From NCBI RefSeq assembly GCF_015207525.1, contig NZ_JADEWR010000027.1, positions 1 to 64,000 on the forward strand: a DNA stretch of 64,000 nt. The letters run 5' to 3'. Source of the stretch: Nodosilinea sp. LEGE 06152. GTDB lineage: Bacteria; Cyanobacteriota; Cyanobacteriia; Phormidesmidales; Phormidesmidaceae. The position numbers were made by a program, and so were the translations under genes. The notes beneath the pieces were generated by a model. The model was not told the DNA's origin. It saw nothing but the letters and a program-made list of their open reading frames with translations, and ran no database searches. Position 1 is the first letter of the stretch. The number at the start of each line of letters is the position of its first letter. Of the stretch, positions 33,414 to 42,131 are shown piece after piece.

Positions 33414-34367
33414 TTACGCATTCTCTATGATTAGCTTCCGAGTCAAACCAGGCTTTTCATGCAGCCTGTGTGCTTCTGCCGTTTGAGCTAATGAGAATGT
33501 CTGCTCAATTCGAGGAGATAAAATACCAAGATTCAACCATTCAACTAGCTTAGACAAGTCAGCTTGATTGGGTTTATTTTCTACCACGATTGGTTTGATG
33601 ACTCGATCTTCAGTGTAAGGACCTCCTGGCTTCCACCATTCTGGAAGTACGGTTGTATAAGCTCCACCATTCTTCACGGCACTGAAAGTCTGATGGGCAA
33701 TGTCTGCTCCAACCAGATCGATCGCCCCATCAACGCCTTCAGGTACTACTTCACGAACAGCATTGTTCAAGCTTTGGTCAACTGGAACCGCCCATTCAAC
33801 CCCTTGGGTACGTGCTTCTTCTACTAAGTGAGGTGATACAGGGGAAATCACTTTTAATCCTAGCTGCCGTGCTATCTGACTAGCAAAGCCGCCCACTGCA
33901 CCCAGTGGATTATTAATCAGAATCAGTTGTCCAGGTGATAGCGAGAGGGCTTTAACGGCTTGAAGAGCTGTAATACCGGCTAGAGGAATGGCAGCGGCAG
34001 TTACAAAGTTGATGGTTTCAGGCAGTTTTACAATCTGTGTTGACGGAACCGCAACGAGTTCTGCATGAGTACCTCTGCCGCTGGAAGGCTGCTCTGAAAT
34101 CAGTACGACGCGATCGCCTCTAACAAAATCAGTCACACCATCTCCTACATCTTCAACAATTCCTGCGGCATCCCACCCCAAAATCATGGGAAAACGATGT
34201 GGTTCACTTGATAAAATACGCCCTTGTCGAACGCCAATATCAACAGGGTTCACGCTGGATGCATAGACTCGTACCAATACTTCGTTAGTACCAGGTACTG
34301 GATCAGGCATTTCAGTCAGATATAGAACATCAGGTGTTCCATAATGGTCAAGAACAATAGCTTTCAT
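33414..34367 (-). CDS. Zinc-independent MDR (quinone oxidoreductase-like) reductase
   Basis: 317 residues. GroES-like N-terminal domain (VYASSVNPVDIGVRQG, GWDAAGIVEDVGDGV) and Rossmann domain with LILINNPLGAVGGFASQIAR. The structural-zinc cysteines are absent, as in NADPH:quinone reductases. Likely reduces quinones or alpha,beta-unsaturated carbonyls with NADPH, which fits the redox theme of the island. Confidence 0.85.
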   Translation of the reverse strand: MKAIVLDHYGTPDVLYLTEMPDPVPGTNEVLVRVYASSVNPVDIGVRQGRILSSEPHRFPMILGWDAAGIVEDVGDGVTDFVRGDRVVLISEQPSSGRGTHAELVAVPSTQIVKLPETINFVTAAAIPLAGITALQAVKALSLSPGQLILINNPLGAVGGFASQIARQLGLKVISPVSPHLVEEARTQGVEWAVPVDQSLNNAVREVVPEGVDGAIDLVGADIAHQTFSAVKNGGAYTTVLPEWWKPGGPYTEDRVIKPIVVENKPNQADLSKLVEWLNLGILSPRIEQTFSLAQTAEAHRLHEKPGLTRKLIIENA

Positions 34368-34510
34368 TGCTTTTTTAGGAATGAGGTGAACGAAGCTTGA
34401 GGTAGATAAATACTGACCGTTGAGAGTTGCTTGTTTGTGATGCAGAGTTTATCTGCGGTGGATGATAGACAATGCTATTGGGGAGAAAGGGTTTTAGCAA
34501 CTCGCCAAGG

Positions 34511-34635
34511 TCACCAGAACTTCGCGCCGCTCATGGCGGCCATGAACGCCATCGGGTTCCAGTATTCGCGGTAGTTGACAATCAATCCATTCTTGAAAGT
34601 CATAAACGTGGCGTAGCTCACTTCATAGGGTATGG
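34511..34635 (-). pseudogene. C-terminal remnant of an NTF2-like gene
   Basis: The minus-strand frame PYEVSYATFMTFKNG, then IVNYREYWNPMAFMAAM and a TGA, is the typical end of SnoaL-like ketosteroid-isomerase relatives (YREYWNP). No N-terminal part can be found upstream. Confidence 0.6.
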
Positions 34636-34749
34636 TTCAGTCCGGTTGTGTTGCTGTCGCTGATCGGGTGCTCCGCTCAAGCCACCCATGCAGGTATTCA
34701 TCACATAGGGACCAACGCCCAGCGGCTTCACAGTCGTGAAACCCGATGC

Positions 34750-34778
34750 GCTTATGGCCCGCAGCCAGGGCCATAAGC
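34750..34778. repeat. Perfect hairpin in remnant-rich gap
   Basis: An 11-bp perfect stem (gcttatggccc/gggccataagc) with a 7-nt loop. No T run on either side, so it is not a standard terminator. It lies between the NTF2 remnant and the reductase gene. Confidence 0.5.
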
Positions 34779-34818
34779 GATGAAGTTTCGATGCTCGTCG
34801 GAGACTTCTTCTGCGCGA

Positions 34819-35508
34819 TCAGATCTTGATGAAGTTGTGCGCAGCCAATGAACCAAACGGCAAAGACGCAATCGTGCCGCCAGCTTCCAGAGTGCCTAGA
34901 TCTACAGGGAAGAAACCCGTGCCGTCAATGATTTTTCGCACTTGGGTTTTGGCATCGACGTCGTCACCTGAGTAGAACAGCACCCGCTGTCCACCAGATA
35001 CTTTAGGCTCCTGCAATAGGTTCACCTCCAGATGATTAAAGGCTTTCACTACGCGTGCACCCGGTACGTATTGCTTGAACACCTCGCTGGAGAACTTGCC
35101 GCCTAGATCAACAGCCCTAATACCGTAGGCTGCCAGCGGATTTCTGGGGTCTTTGGCATCAGGTGAATCGGGGTCGAGGAATTCAACTGAGTTGGTGCTG
35201 TCAATAACGATGCGACCATTCCATGCAGGCAGGGCACTAAATACCTTCTCTGCATCGACCCAGCGCACAGCCGCAATGACGATGTCGGCGCTGGCGGCTT
35301 CGGCAACAGTGCCAGCCTTTATGGAGGGGCCCACTTCGGCCACAAAGTCAGCCAGCGATTCCGGTCCGCGTCTGTTGGCTATGGTGGCTGCAATGCCATT
35401 TTTTGCCAACATGCGCGCTAGGTTCGAGCCGAGGGCTCCTGAACCAATAATTCCGATACTCATATCGATGTTTGCAGAGTTTTCTTGACCAAGGGTACTG
35501 TCAGACAT
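34819..35508 (-). CDS. NADPH-dependent F420 reductase-like protein
   Basis: 229 residues from the ATG at 35508. Rossmann motif GIIGSGALGSNLARMLAKNG, then ATIANRRGPESL for the cofactor phosphate, and the family pattern VVKAFNHLEVNLL and SGDDVDAK. The family includes F420-dependent NADP reductase, but cyanobacteria without F420 carry relatives of unknown substrate. The next gene upstream is an LLM enzyme, a family that often uses FMN or F420. Confidence 0.8.
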   Translation of the reverse strand: MSDSTLGQENSANIDMSIGIIGSGALGSNLARMLAKNGIAATIANRRGPESLADFVAEVGPSIKAGTVAEAASADIVIAAVRWVDAEKVFSALPAWNGRIVIDSTNSVEFLDPDSPDAKDPRNPLAAYGIRAVDLGGKFSSEVFKQYVPGARVVKAFNHLEVNLLQEPKVSGGQRVLFYSGDDVDAKTQVRKIIDGTGFFPVDLGTLEAGGTIASLPFGSLAAHNFIKI

Positions 35509-35551
35509 GGGAGGTTTCTCCTTTGTAAATCGATTTAGCAATTACTATTTT

Positions 35552-36574
35552 TCAATTGTTTAAGAGTGGCGACATTTGCGTGCCAATCAGTTCAATGGAG
35601 CGCATCAGTTGAGCGTGATTCATCTGCGCGTTGTCCATTTGAAACGTTACCCTCGAAATGCCGCCGAGCGATTCGCTGTGACGGCGAATTTTCTCCGCCA
35701 CTTCTTCGGGACTGCCAACCAATAACGCGCCGGTCGCACTGCGCTGCGCGTCAAAAGCAGCGCGCGTAACCGGCGGCCAGCCTCTCTCTTTGCCGATTTT
35801 AGTGAAGGTTTCGGCGTAGCCCGGAAAGAACTCTTCAACGGCTTGCTCGGTCGTATCGGCGACGTAACCGATTGAATGCAATGAAACTTTCAATGTTTCG
35901 GGCGCGTGTCCGGCGTACTCTCCGGCATTGCGGTATAAATCTATGAGCGGGCGAAAGCGGTGCGTTTCGCCGCCGATAATGGCGACTACGAGCGGCAGTC
36001 CAAGCATTCCGGCGCGGCGGAAGGATTGCGGCGTACCGCCGACCCCGAGCCAGATGGGAAACGGCTTTTGCAGCGGACGCGGATAAATTGCCTGGTTTTC
36101 TAGCGCGGGGCGAAATTTGCCCGACCAATCAACCGTTTCGTTGTCCCGAATTTTGAGCAAGAGTTCGAGCTTTTCAGCGAAAATCTCGTCGTAATCGCCG
36201 AGACTAAATCCGAATAGCGGAAAGGCTTCGGTGAACGAGCCGCGCCCGACCACCATTTCGGCGCGACCTTTTGAAATCAAATCGAGCGTGGCGAATTGTT
36301 GAAACACGCGCACCGGGTCAGCCGCGCTCAGCACCGTAACCGCGCTGGTTAGACGGATGCGCTCGGTGCGTGCGGCAGCAGCGGCGAGAATAACCGCGTT
36401 TGCCGAATCTAAAAATTCATGCCGATGATGCTCGCCGATACCGAAGATATCCAAGCCGGAACGATCCGCCTGCTCTATTCTCTCCAGCAGTTCGGCGACA
36501 GACTGCGCGGCATCTGCTGCTTCACCATTTTCACTCGTTCCAACCGAGGCAAAACTGTCGATTCCAACTTCCAT
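35552..36574 (-). CDS. LLM-class flavin-dependent oxidoreductase
   Basis: About 340 residues from MEVGIDSFASVG; alternative starts lie 4 and 25 codons upstream. Luciferase-like monooxygenase pattern: GIGEHHRHEFLDSANAVILA, LTSAVTVLSAADPVRVFQQF and AEMVVGRGSF. It probably uses reduced FMN. The C terminus is duplicated as a fragment at 32511. Next to the F420-reductase-like gene, and likely co-transcribed with it. Confidence 0.88.
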   Translation of the reverse strand: MEVGIDSFASVGTSENGEAADAAQSVAELLERIEQADRSGLDIFGIGEHHRHEFLDSANAVILAAAAARTERIRLTSAVTVLSAADPVRVFQQFATLDLISKGRAEMVVGRGSFTEAFPLFGFSLGDYDEIFAEKLELLLKIRDNETVDWSGKFRPALENQAIYPRPLQKPFPIWLGVGGTPQSFRRAGMLGLPLVVAIIGGETHRFRPLIDLYRNAGEYAGHAPETLKVSLHSIGYVADTTEQAVEEFFPGYAETFTKIGKERGWPPVTRAAFDAQRSATGALLVGSPEEVAEKIRRHSESLGGISRVTFQMDNAQMNHAQLMRSIELIGTQMSPLLNN

Positions 36575-36665
36575 GTCATTTCCCATGCGTTTTGCGAATG
36601 AAACTATATTTGGGACAATTCCTGTGGGATAGCCGTCCCGGCTGTTCAATCTCCAGCAATCGCGA

Positions 36666-37562
36666 TCACTGGATGCGCTGAATCGAGCTGATGTTGTCTT
36701 GCAAGCCTAGACCGCTCAGGTCGCTGTAGCTGCCGGTGCCTAGGGTACGGCAGTTGCCTCGGTAGCGGACGTCTGAACACAGTCGCCAGGTGCCGCTTTG
36801 AATGCGCACCGAGGAGATCTGATCGTTAAGCCCCCGAGGGATCAGGTTGTAGATTGAGTCAGAGACCGTGATGCTGCTACCACCGTAGTTAACGTCGAGG
36901 TACACCGTGATCAAGCTACCGCTAGACCCACTGCTGCCCGAGCTATCGCTGCTGACTAGCTGCATTGAGCTGATGGTGTCTTGCAGCCCCAGGGCGCTGA
37001 GGTTGCTGTAGCTGCCGGGACCTAAGGTTTGGCACCTGCCCCGGTAGTTTACGTCGGCGCACAGCTGCCAGTTGCCACCATCGATTTGGATCGACGAAAT
37101 GGTGTCGTTGAGCCCACGGGGGATGAGATTGTTAATGGAAGTAGTAAAGACGGTATTGTTACCGCTAAAGCCAGGGTCTGAATAGACGGTAATGCGGGGG
37201 CTAGCGCCGCCACCGACCGACGGCGTAGTGGTGGTCTCGGGCTGCATGGAGGTAATGGCATTGGCTAGCCCAAAGGAACCCAACGACGAGTAGTTGCCCG
37301 GGCTAAAGGTTGTGCAGTTGCCTCGGGAGCCAAAGTCAGAGCAGACTTGCCAGGTGCCCGAGACCACAACCATTGATTCGGCGCGATCGTTAAAGCCCTG
37401 GTTGTTTAAGTCACGCACCCCAAAGGAAAACGATCGCTGTTCACCACTAAAGTCAGGCCCGTCAAATAGAATAATTTGGGTCGTTTGGGCGATCGCGCCG
37501 GGCTGAGCCAATAGGGCACCCAGTATGCCAACCACTATCCACAGCCAAAATGTTTTTTTCAT
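36666..37562 (-). CDS. Secreted beta/gamma-crystallin protein with three domains
   Basis: 298 residues with a signal peptide (FWLWIVVGILGALLAQPGAIAQ). Three beta/gamma-crystallin domains follow (about 28-110, 122-205 and 222-298), each with two Greek-key halves. The calcium motif (N/D)(N/D)xx(S/T)S appears as NDTISS and NDQISS; the partner halves show QDTISS and QDNISS. Linkers are Thr- and Ser/Gly-rich. Likely a calcium-binding extracellular or periplasmic protein. Confidence 0.88.
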   Translation of the reverse strand: MKKTFWLWIVVGILGALLAQPGAIAQTTQIILFDGPDFSGEQRSFSFGVRDLNNQGFNDRAESMVVVSGTWQVCSDFGSRGNCTTFSPGNYSSLGSFGLANAITSMQPETTTTPSVGGGASPRITVYSDPGFSGNNTVFTTSINNLIPRGLNDTISSIQIDGGNWQLCADVNYRGRCQTLGPGSYSNLSALGLQDTISSMQLVSSDSSGSSGSSGSLITVYLDVNYGGSSITVSDSIYNLIPRGLNDQISSVRIQSGTWRLCSDVRYRGNCRTLGTGSYSDLSGLGLQDNISSIQRIQ

Positions 37563-37789
37563 ACTTGTATTTATCAACACTCCGAACAGTTTTTGGGAGC
37601 CAACGGCAGAATGGGAGTTTCAGCCCTCTTCCACAGTGGTTTAGTCAACGAGAGATCAGGGGTTTCAGCGCTTGCCCAGACAAATGTCCGGACTATTGAT
37701 GAAATAGACTTAATCCGAAATAGTAGAAAGCCTTGCTGTACGAGTTAAGTGTGGCTGTTCTCTCGCCCAGCAAAGACGCCTAACCATCG

Positions 37790-38689
37790 TCAACTCAGAG
37801 GGGTCACGCTAATATCGCGATCTGAATCATCAGGGAGCGGAATGAATTCAGTTTCATCGGGAACTGCCGGGAAGCGGCGGTCTTGCCAATCTCGTTTTGC
37901 CTGCTCGATACGCGCTGAGCGGCTCGACACAAAGTTCCAGTACTTTGTGCGATCGCCCACGGGTGCCCCGCCGATAATCATTGCTTTTGCCTCAGCCTCC
38001 GCCCGGATATCTACTGATTCATCCGGCGTTAAAACGGCTAAACGATATGGCTCTAACGGCTCTCCATTGACGAACAGGCCGGATGTGACGCTATAAACGG
38101 CCCTTTCTAAACCTTCTATTGGCTCTAGCTGAAATTCACTACCCTTTGTGAAAACGAGCGCTAGATAAAGAGTAGCCGAGTAGGTTTTGACGGGTGATTG
38201 GTGAGACTGGTAGCTACCGGCGATCAAGGTCGCGCTGGTGCCTGTTTGAGTCCACCTCGGCAAATCAGTCGCCGGATAATGTGAAAAGCTGGGTTCAACT
38301 TCTTCAGCGGTTTCGGGAAGGGCAACCCAGGTCTGAATGCCATGAAGAGTAGATTCTTTCTCTCTAAAGCTCTCGGGCGATCGCTCAGAATGAACAATAC
38401 CTTTGCCCGCTGTCATCCAGTTCACCTCGCCCGGAAAGATCTCTTGTACTGTGCCTAGACTATCTCTATGCAGAAGGCTTCCCTCAAACAAATAGGTAAC
38501 CGTCGCTAAGTTGATATGTGGATGAGGTCTAACATCGACGCCTTTTCCAGGCGGGAAAATAGATGGGCCTAAGTGATCAAAGAAGATGAAAGGGCCAACC
38601 ATTTTTAGGGTTTCACTCGGTAAGATGCGCTGTACGCTGAATCCACCTAGGTCGTGCTTTTCAGGCGTGATTAATTGCTGAATACTCAT
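37790..38689 (-). CDS. Pirin family protein
   Basis: About 299 residues from MSIQQLITPEKHDLGG. Bicupin fold with the metal-ligand pattern VRPHPHINLATVTYLFEG and WMTAGKGIVHSERSPE. Pirins bind Fe(II) and some act as quercetin dioxygenases or redox sensors. Intact, unlike the copy at 32625. A copy of the 45-nt element lies 86 bases upstream of the start. Confidence 0.88.
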   Translation of the reverse strand: MSIQQLITPEKHDLGGFSVQRILPSETLKMVGPFIFFDHLGPSIFPPGKGVDVRPHPHINLATVTYLFEGSLLHRDSLGTVQEIFPGEVNWMTAGKGIVHSERSPESFREKESTLHGIQTWVALPETAEEVEPSFSHYPATDLPRWTQTGTSATLIAGSYQSHQSPVKTYSATLYLALVFTKGSEFQLEPIEGLERAVYSVTSGLFVNGEPLEPYRLAVLTPDESVDIRAEAEAKAMIIGGAPVGDRTKYWNFVSSRSARIEQAKRDWQDRRFPAVPDETEFIPLPDDSDRDISVTPLS

Positions 38690-38774
38690 TTTTGTAGGAT
38701 CCATTCTTAGTTGACGTTGTGGACAAAGGTACAATCTTAATTCTGTTGCTGCCTCAGACTTTTGCCTAACTTAA

Positions 38775-38824
38775 CTTCAATGTAATGAGTTCCAAGGCTC
38801 GATTTCTTTCAGATTCCTATGGTG
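38775..38824 (-). promoter_or_regulatory. 45-nt upstream element, copy B
   Basis: Minus strand: caccataggaatctgaaag, then aaatcgagccttggaactc. It sits between the decayed AraC copy B and the intact pirin gene. The flanking ttgaagttaagttaggcaa is shared with copy A. Confidence 0.65.
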
Positions 38825-39228
38825 CTAACGAATCTGCTTGAGGGTCTTTCCTGTGGAGCGCTTGAAGTGCTGCGTCAAATGGCTTTGACTAAAGAAGCCA
38901 ACTTGTAGGGCAATGTCTGCGTTGGCGTGGCCTGTGCGTAGCACGTATCGCCAAATCTGTTTTCGATAATATCAATTTCGACTGTTACACGCGCTGTTGC
39001 ATCACGTACTGACAAGGAGACATTCCCATTGCTTGCTTAAACAAACTCGCAAAGTAAGTCGGGCTAATATTGATTACTTCTGCAAGCTCAGTCAGTGACA
39101 AATCTCGATCGCGTAGCGTCAGCTCTGCCGAATCAGGGTGAGTACGAACATAGCCAAGTACTTGCTGTAATCGAGCGTGCGTTAAGCCTTTGCGCTTGGC
39201 TTCAAGGGTTGGCGTTGTAATGGTTTAG
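38825..39228 (-). pseudogene. AraC-type regulator pseudogene, copy B
   Basis: Almost the whole DNA-binding domain can be read: LSLTELAEVINISPTYFASL, FKQAMGMSPCQYVMQQRV, then a TAA where the intact gene has GAA. A 25-nt insertion follows in the HIP1 octamer, then the second HTH and the original stop. It also has an extra small insertion near the N terminus relative to the gene at 48121. Clearly inactivated. Confidence 0.85.
38922..38946. repeat. 25-nt insertion inside HIP1 octamer (AraC copy B)
   Basis: Exactly 25 bases (starting ttggcgtggc, ending tagcacgt) separate gcg from atcgc at the point corresponding to 48217/48218 in the intact AraC gene. The insert differs in sequence from that in copy A but has the same length and site. 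Confidence 0.75.
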
Positions 39229-39320
39229 CATAGTTCAAAGATTGAAAACTTGCTCAACAAAACAGACAAAAGCTAGTTATTGCGCACTCGATCACTGCAA
39301 TATTTTGCATTGCCGATCGA

Positions 39321-40073
39321 CTACTGCGCTGCATACCCACCATCTACCATCAATGTTGTACCTGTTGTGAACGATGCCAGGTCAGACGATAAAAACAGGA
39401 CTGTATTTGCAACTTCAAGCGGTGTTCCAACTCGTCCGATCGGGTGAAGTCCTGTCAAGTAAGCTTTGGCATCATCTGTAACTGCATCAAACATATCTGT
39501 TTGGATTGCCCCTGGTGCCACGCTATTGATGCGAATACCCGCTTTGGCATATTGGAGCGCAGCAGCTTTGGTTAAGCCTACTACCGCATGTTTACTCGCG
39601 GTGTAGAGGGGTATGTTAGGCAGTGCAACGACTCCAACCACAGATGCCATATTGACGATCGCACCACTTCCCTGTTTCAACATCTGAGCAATTTCATATT
39701 TCATCGACAACCAAACGCCTTTGACATTGACGTTCATCGTGCGGTCATATTCCGCTTCTGTTTGCTCAATCAATGAGGGATTTTCGCCGCCCATTCCTGC
39801 ATTATTAAAGGCAATATCCAACCGACCAAAAACGCCAACCGCTTTATCAACCATTGCTTCAACATCGGCTTCTTTCGTGACATCTGCTTGCACAAAAATA
39901 GCCTCTCCACCAGCTTCCTTGATCAATCGAACCGTTTCTTCACCTTCATCCATGCGACGACCTACCACCACCACCTTTGCTTGTTGTTGGGCATAAGCGA
40001 TCGCGGTTGCACGACCAATTCCTGAAGTTCCGCCAGTGACAAGCGCGACTTTTCCTGAAAGTTTTTGTGACAT
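39321..40073 (-). CDS. SDR family oxidoreductase, paralogue 2
   Basis: 250 residues, MSQKLSGKVALVTGGTSGIG at the start, NNAG, and catalytic YTASK in the IPLYTASKHAV segment. Very close to paralogues 1 and 3. Its start region (ATGTCACAAAAACT-TCAG plus leader) recurs in front of ridA. Substrate unknown; the subgroup resembles glucose/3-oxoacyl dehydrogenases. Confidence 0.9.
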   Translation of the reverse strand: MSQKLSGKVALVTGGTSGIGRATAIAYAQQQAKVVVVGRRMDEGEETVRLIKEAGGEAIFVQADVTKEADVEAMVDKAVGVFGRLDIAFNNAGMGGENPSLIEQTEAEYDRTMNVNVKGVWLSMKYEIAQMLKQGSGAIVNMASVVGVVALPNIPLYTASKHAVVGLTKAAALQYAKAGIRINSVAPGAIQTDMFDAVTDDAKAYLTGLHPIGRVGTPLEVANTVLFLSSDLASFTTGTTLMVDGGYAAQ

Positions 40074-40320
40074 AATGTTCTACTGGATACGTGATTACTA
40101 ATGTGATCGTCAAATCGGCAATTTACTTACCAGTAAGCCCGCGAATTGCTTCGCCCTGATGACAATGCTGGGTCGGTCGAGTGCAGTGTCGGATTGTCCC
40201 GTCGCCCGCTCCGCCTGATGAATTCAGCCTGGAATAAGTAGGTGCGCCTAATTAAACGTAGTCCTGGATCGCTGTAAGCCTTGCTGTACCGTGGCCAACA
40301 TGCCGATGAATTAGGTCTAC

Positions 40321-40758
40321 CTACTTACGGGCGATGACCTTGATCTCGAAGTCGAACCCCCCGAGCCAGTTGACGCCGATCGCCGTCCAATTCGGATAAG
40401 GCGCTTCCGGGAAGACTTCGCTTTTAACGGTCATGACCGTGCCAAACTGATTCTCGGGATTGGTATGAAAGGTCGTCACGTCGACGATATCGTCAAGCCC
40501 GCATCCACCCGCTTGCAGGGTCGCCTCGAGATTGGAGAATGCCAGGCGAACCTGAGCCTCAAAGTCCGGCTCGGGCGAGCCATCGCTGCGACTGCCGACC
40601 TGGCCGGACACAAACAGGAGGTCACCTGATCTGATCGCTGCGGAATAGGTTTGTGACGTGTAGAGGTCATGCCGACCGGCGGGGAAAACGGCGTCACGCT
40701 GGGCCATGTGGAATGCTCCTGTTGTGGGTCGCTGAAAATCTGAGAGTTTTTGTGACAT
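40321..40758 (-). CDS. RidA family protein with borrowed SDR leader
   Basis: About 145 residues. The RidA/YjgF core starts around MAQRDAVFPAGRHDLYTSQT and includes GDLLFVSGQVGSR, VRLAFSNLEATLQAGG and the final PNWTAIGVNWL. The first six codons (MSQKLS) and the leader match SDR paralogue 2, so the translation start appears recombined from there. RidA proteins hydrolyse reactive imines/enamines; the substrate of this subgroup is unknown. Confidence 0.85.
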   Translation of the reverse strand: MSQKLSDFQRPTTGAFHMAQRDAVFPAGRHDLYTSQTYSAAIRSGDLLFVSGQVGSRSDGSPEPDFEAQVRLAFSNLEATLQAGGCGLDDIVDVTTFHTNPENQFGTVMTVKSEVFPEAPYPNWTAIGVNWLGGFDFEIKVIARK

Positions 40759-40895
40759 GGTGTTTTCCTGGTCGAGTTTACGGAAAACGTAAGGCATGGT
40801 GATTAAGGCTTATACGTCAATCAGGCATTCTTGTGACTGTTCATCCAAGTACGAAAGTGGAATGGATGATTGCGTTTAGATGTGCGCGATAACCT

Positions 40896-41861
40896 TCAGG
40901 ACGCAGCGCTGATCAATTCCTCGCTTTTTGCCCAAAGCTGCTTAGCCTTGTTAGCGTCGAGCGCATACGACCTGACACCGTCGGCAAACGGATTGGGCGT
41001 GTCATTAATCGGCGCGATCGCGCAATCTTCGAGATAATGTCCACCGATTTCGTCTTTATTCGCCACGACTGCTGCCCAGACCGATGTCGCGGCTGCCTGC
41101 GGGATTTCTTTCAACTCTTTCGGCGGCAGACCCGCTTCGGTGCGCGCTGCGTCAACGGTCTGCAAAAGCCCCTGCAACTCCTCTGGCGAGAAATGGCGGG
41201 GTAGGTCCGTGAGACTGTTTCCGGGCATCACCGAAGCAGCCCGAATGCCGCGATCGCGATGCCGCCTGTCAAACTCCACAGCGAACAGAGAATTGGCGGT
41301 TTTCGATCGGCTATAAGCGACCCATGGATCGTATGCCTGCTGCTCAAAATTTGGATCGTCCAAGTCGATATCGGCACCGCGATGTGAGAGCGACGACAGG
41401 ACTACCAGCCGTCCATTATCGACGAGCAGCGACTCGATCCCATTGATCAGGGCGAAGTGGCCAAGATGGTTGGTTCCGAACTGGACTTCAAAGCCATCGA
41501 TCGTCCGACCGAACGGAGTTGCCATAACGCCAGCGTTGGCAACGATAGCATCGAACGGTTGACCGTCAGCCAACAGTTTATCCGCACAGGCACGAATGCT
41601 TTGCAAGGATGCCAGATCGAGATTGATCAACTCCAGGCTGCCGCCCTGCGACGCGGCATCACGAACCGATGCAGTGGCTGGCTCAGCTTTAGCGAGGTTC
41701 CTGACCGCGCCGACGACGCTAGCGCCGTGAGAGACCAGTGAGCGGGCGGTTTCAAGCCCAATGCCTGATGATGCACCCGTAATGAGAAATCGCTTTCCCT
41801 TGAGATTAATGCCCGTAAGCACCTCGTCGGCGGTCGATTTTGCACCAAATTTTTCAGCCAT
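40896..41861 (-). CDS. SDR oxidoreductase (retinol dehydrogenase/WWOX-like)
   Basis: About 321 residues from the ATG at 41861, which has a purine-rich AAAGGAAAAGAA site. Motifs: LITGASSGIGLETARSL, ANAGVMATPFG, FGTNHLGHFALI, catalytic YSRSKTANSLF. A C-terminal extension with NPFADGVRSYALD is typical of this subgroup. It is unrelated in detail to the three 250-residue paralogues. Confidence 0.88.
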   Translation of the reverse strand: MAEKFGAKSTADEVLTGINLKGKRFLITGASSGIGLETARSLVSHGASVVGAVRNLAKAEPATASVRDAASQGGSLELINLDLASLQSIRACADKLLADGQPFDAIVANAGVMATPFGRTIDGFEVQFGTNHLGHFALINGIESLLVDNGRLVVLSSLSHRGADIDLDDPNFEQQAYDPWVAYSRSKTANSLFAVEFDRRHRDRGIRAASVMPGNSLTDLPRHFSPEELQGLLQTVDAARTEAGLPPKELKEIPQAAATSVWAAVVANKDEIGGHYLEDCAIAPINDTPNPFADGVRSYALDANKAKQLWAKSEELISAAS

Positions 41862-41928
41862 TTCTTTTCCTTTCGTTAATTGTGAATGTAAAAGTTTTGA
41901 TCTTTCGCCTACCCTACGATCAGCGTTC

Positions 41929-41987
41929 TTAAACCGCGACAACCACCCGTTACCAGTGCAACTTTGCCTGCAAGTATTGTCGTCATG
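41929..41987 (-). pseudogene. N-terminal scrap of an SDR gene
   Basis: Reads MTTILAGKVALVTGGCRGL then a stop. This is the cofactor-binding start of the 250-residue SDR family. It lies just upstream of the start of the longer SDR gene. Confidence 0.65.
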
Positions 41988-41989
41988 AT

Positions 41990-42112
41990 GGACTCATTTA
42001 GATGTATTACTGCTCAATCAAACACTGCGTACTACCTGGATACTCTTGAGGAACCAACGGTATGGAGAGTGATCGAGCGGATGATGCAGGTCGATCGCCA
42101 CTTGGCCGCAAC
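41990..42112 (+). pseudogene. Possible ABM-domain remnant
   Basis: On the plus strand, LEEPTVWRVIERMMQVDRHL and the following AATFCTA resemble the second half of antibiotic-biosynthesis-monooxygenase (ABM) domains. No intact gene surrounds it. Identification rests on this short match only. Confidence 0.35.
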
Positions 42113-42131
42113 ATTTTGCACTGCCGATCGA

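Noticed and set aside
34750..34778. Hairpin as a terminator of the reductase gene
   Set aside because: It lies downstream of the gene on the right strand, but no T run follows the stem, so I call it only a repeat.
40074..40320. Gap between ridA and SDR paralogue 2 with possible coding traces
   Set aside because: Several short minus-strand frames, but none gives a recognisable family. A few bases shared with the region near 37735 may be chance.
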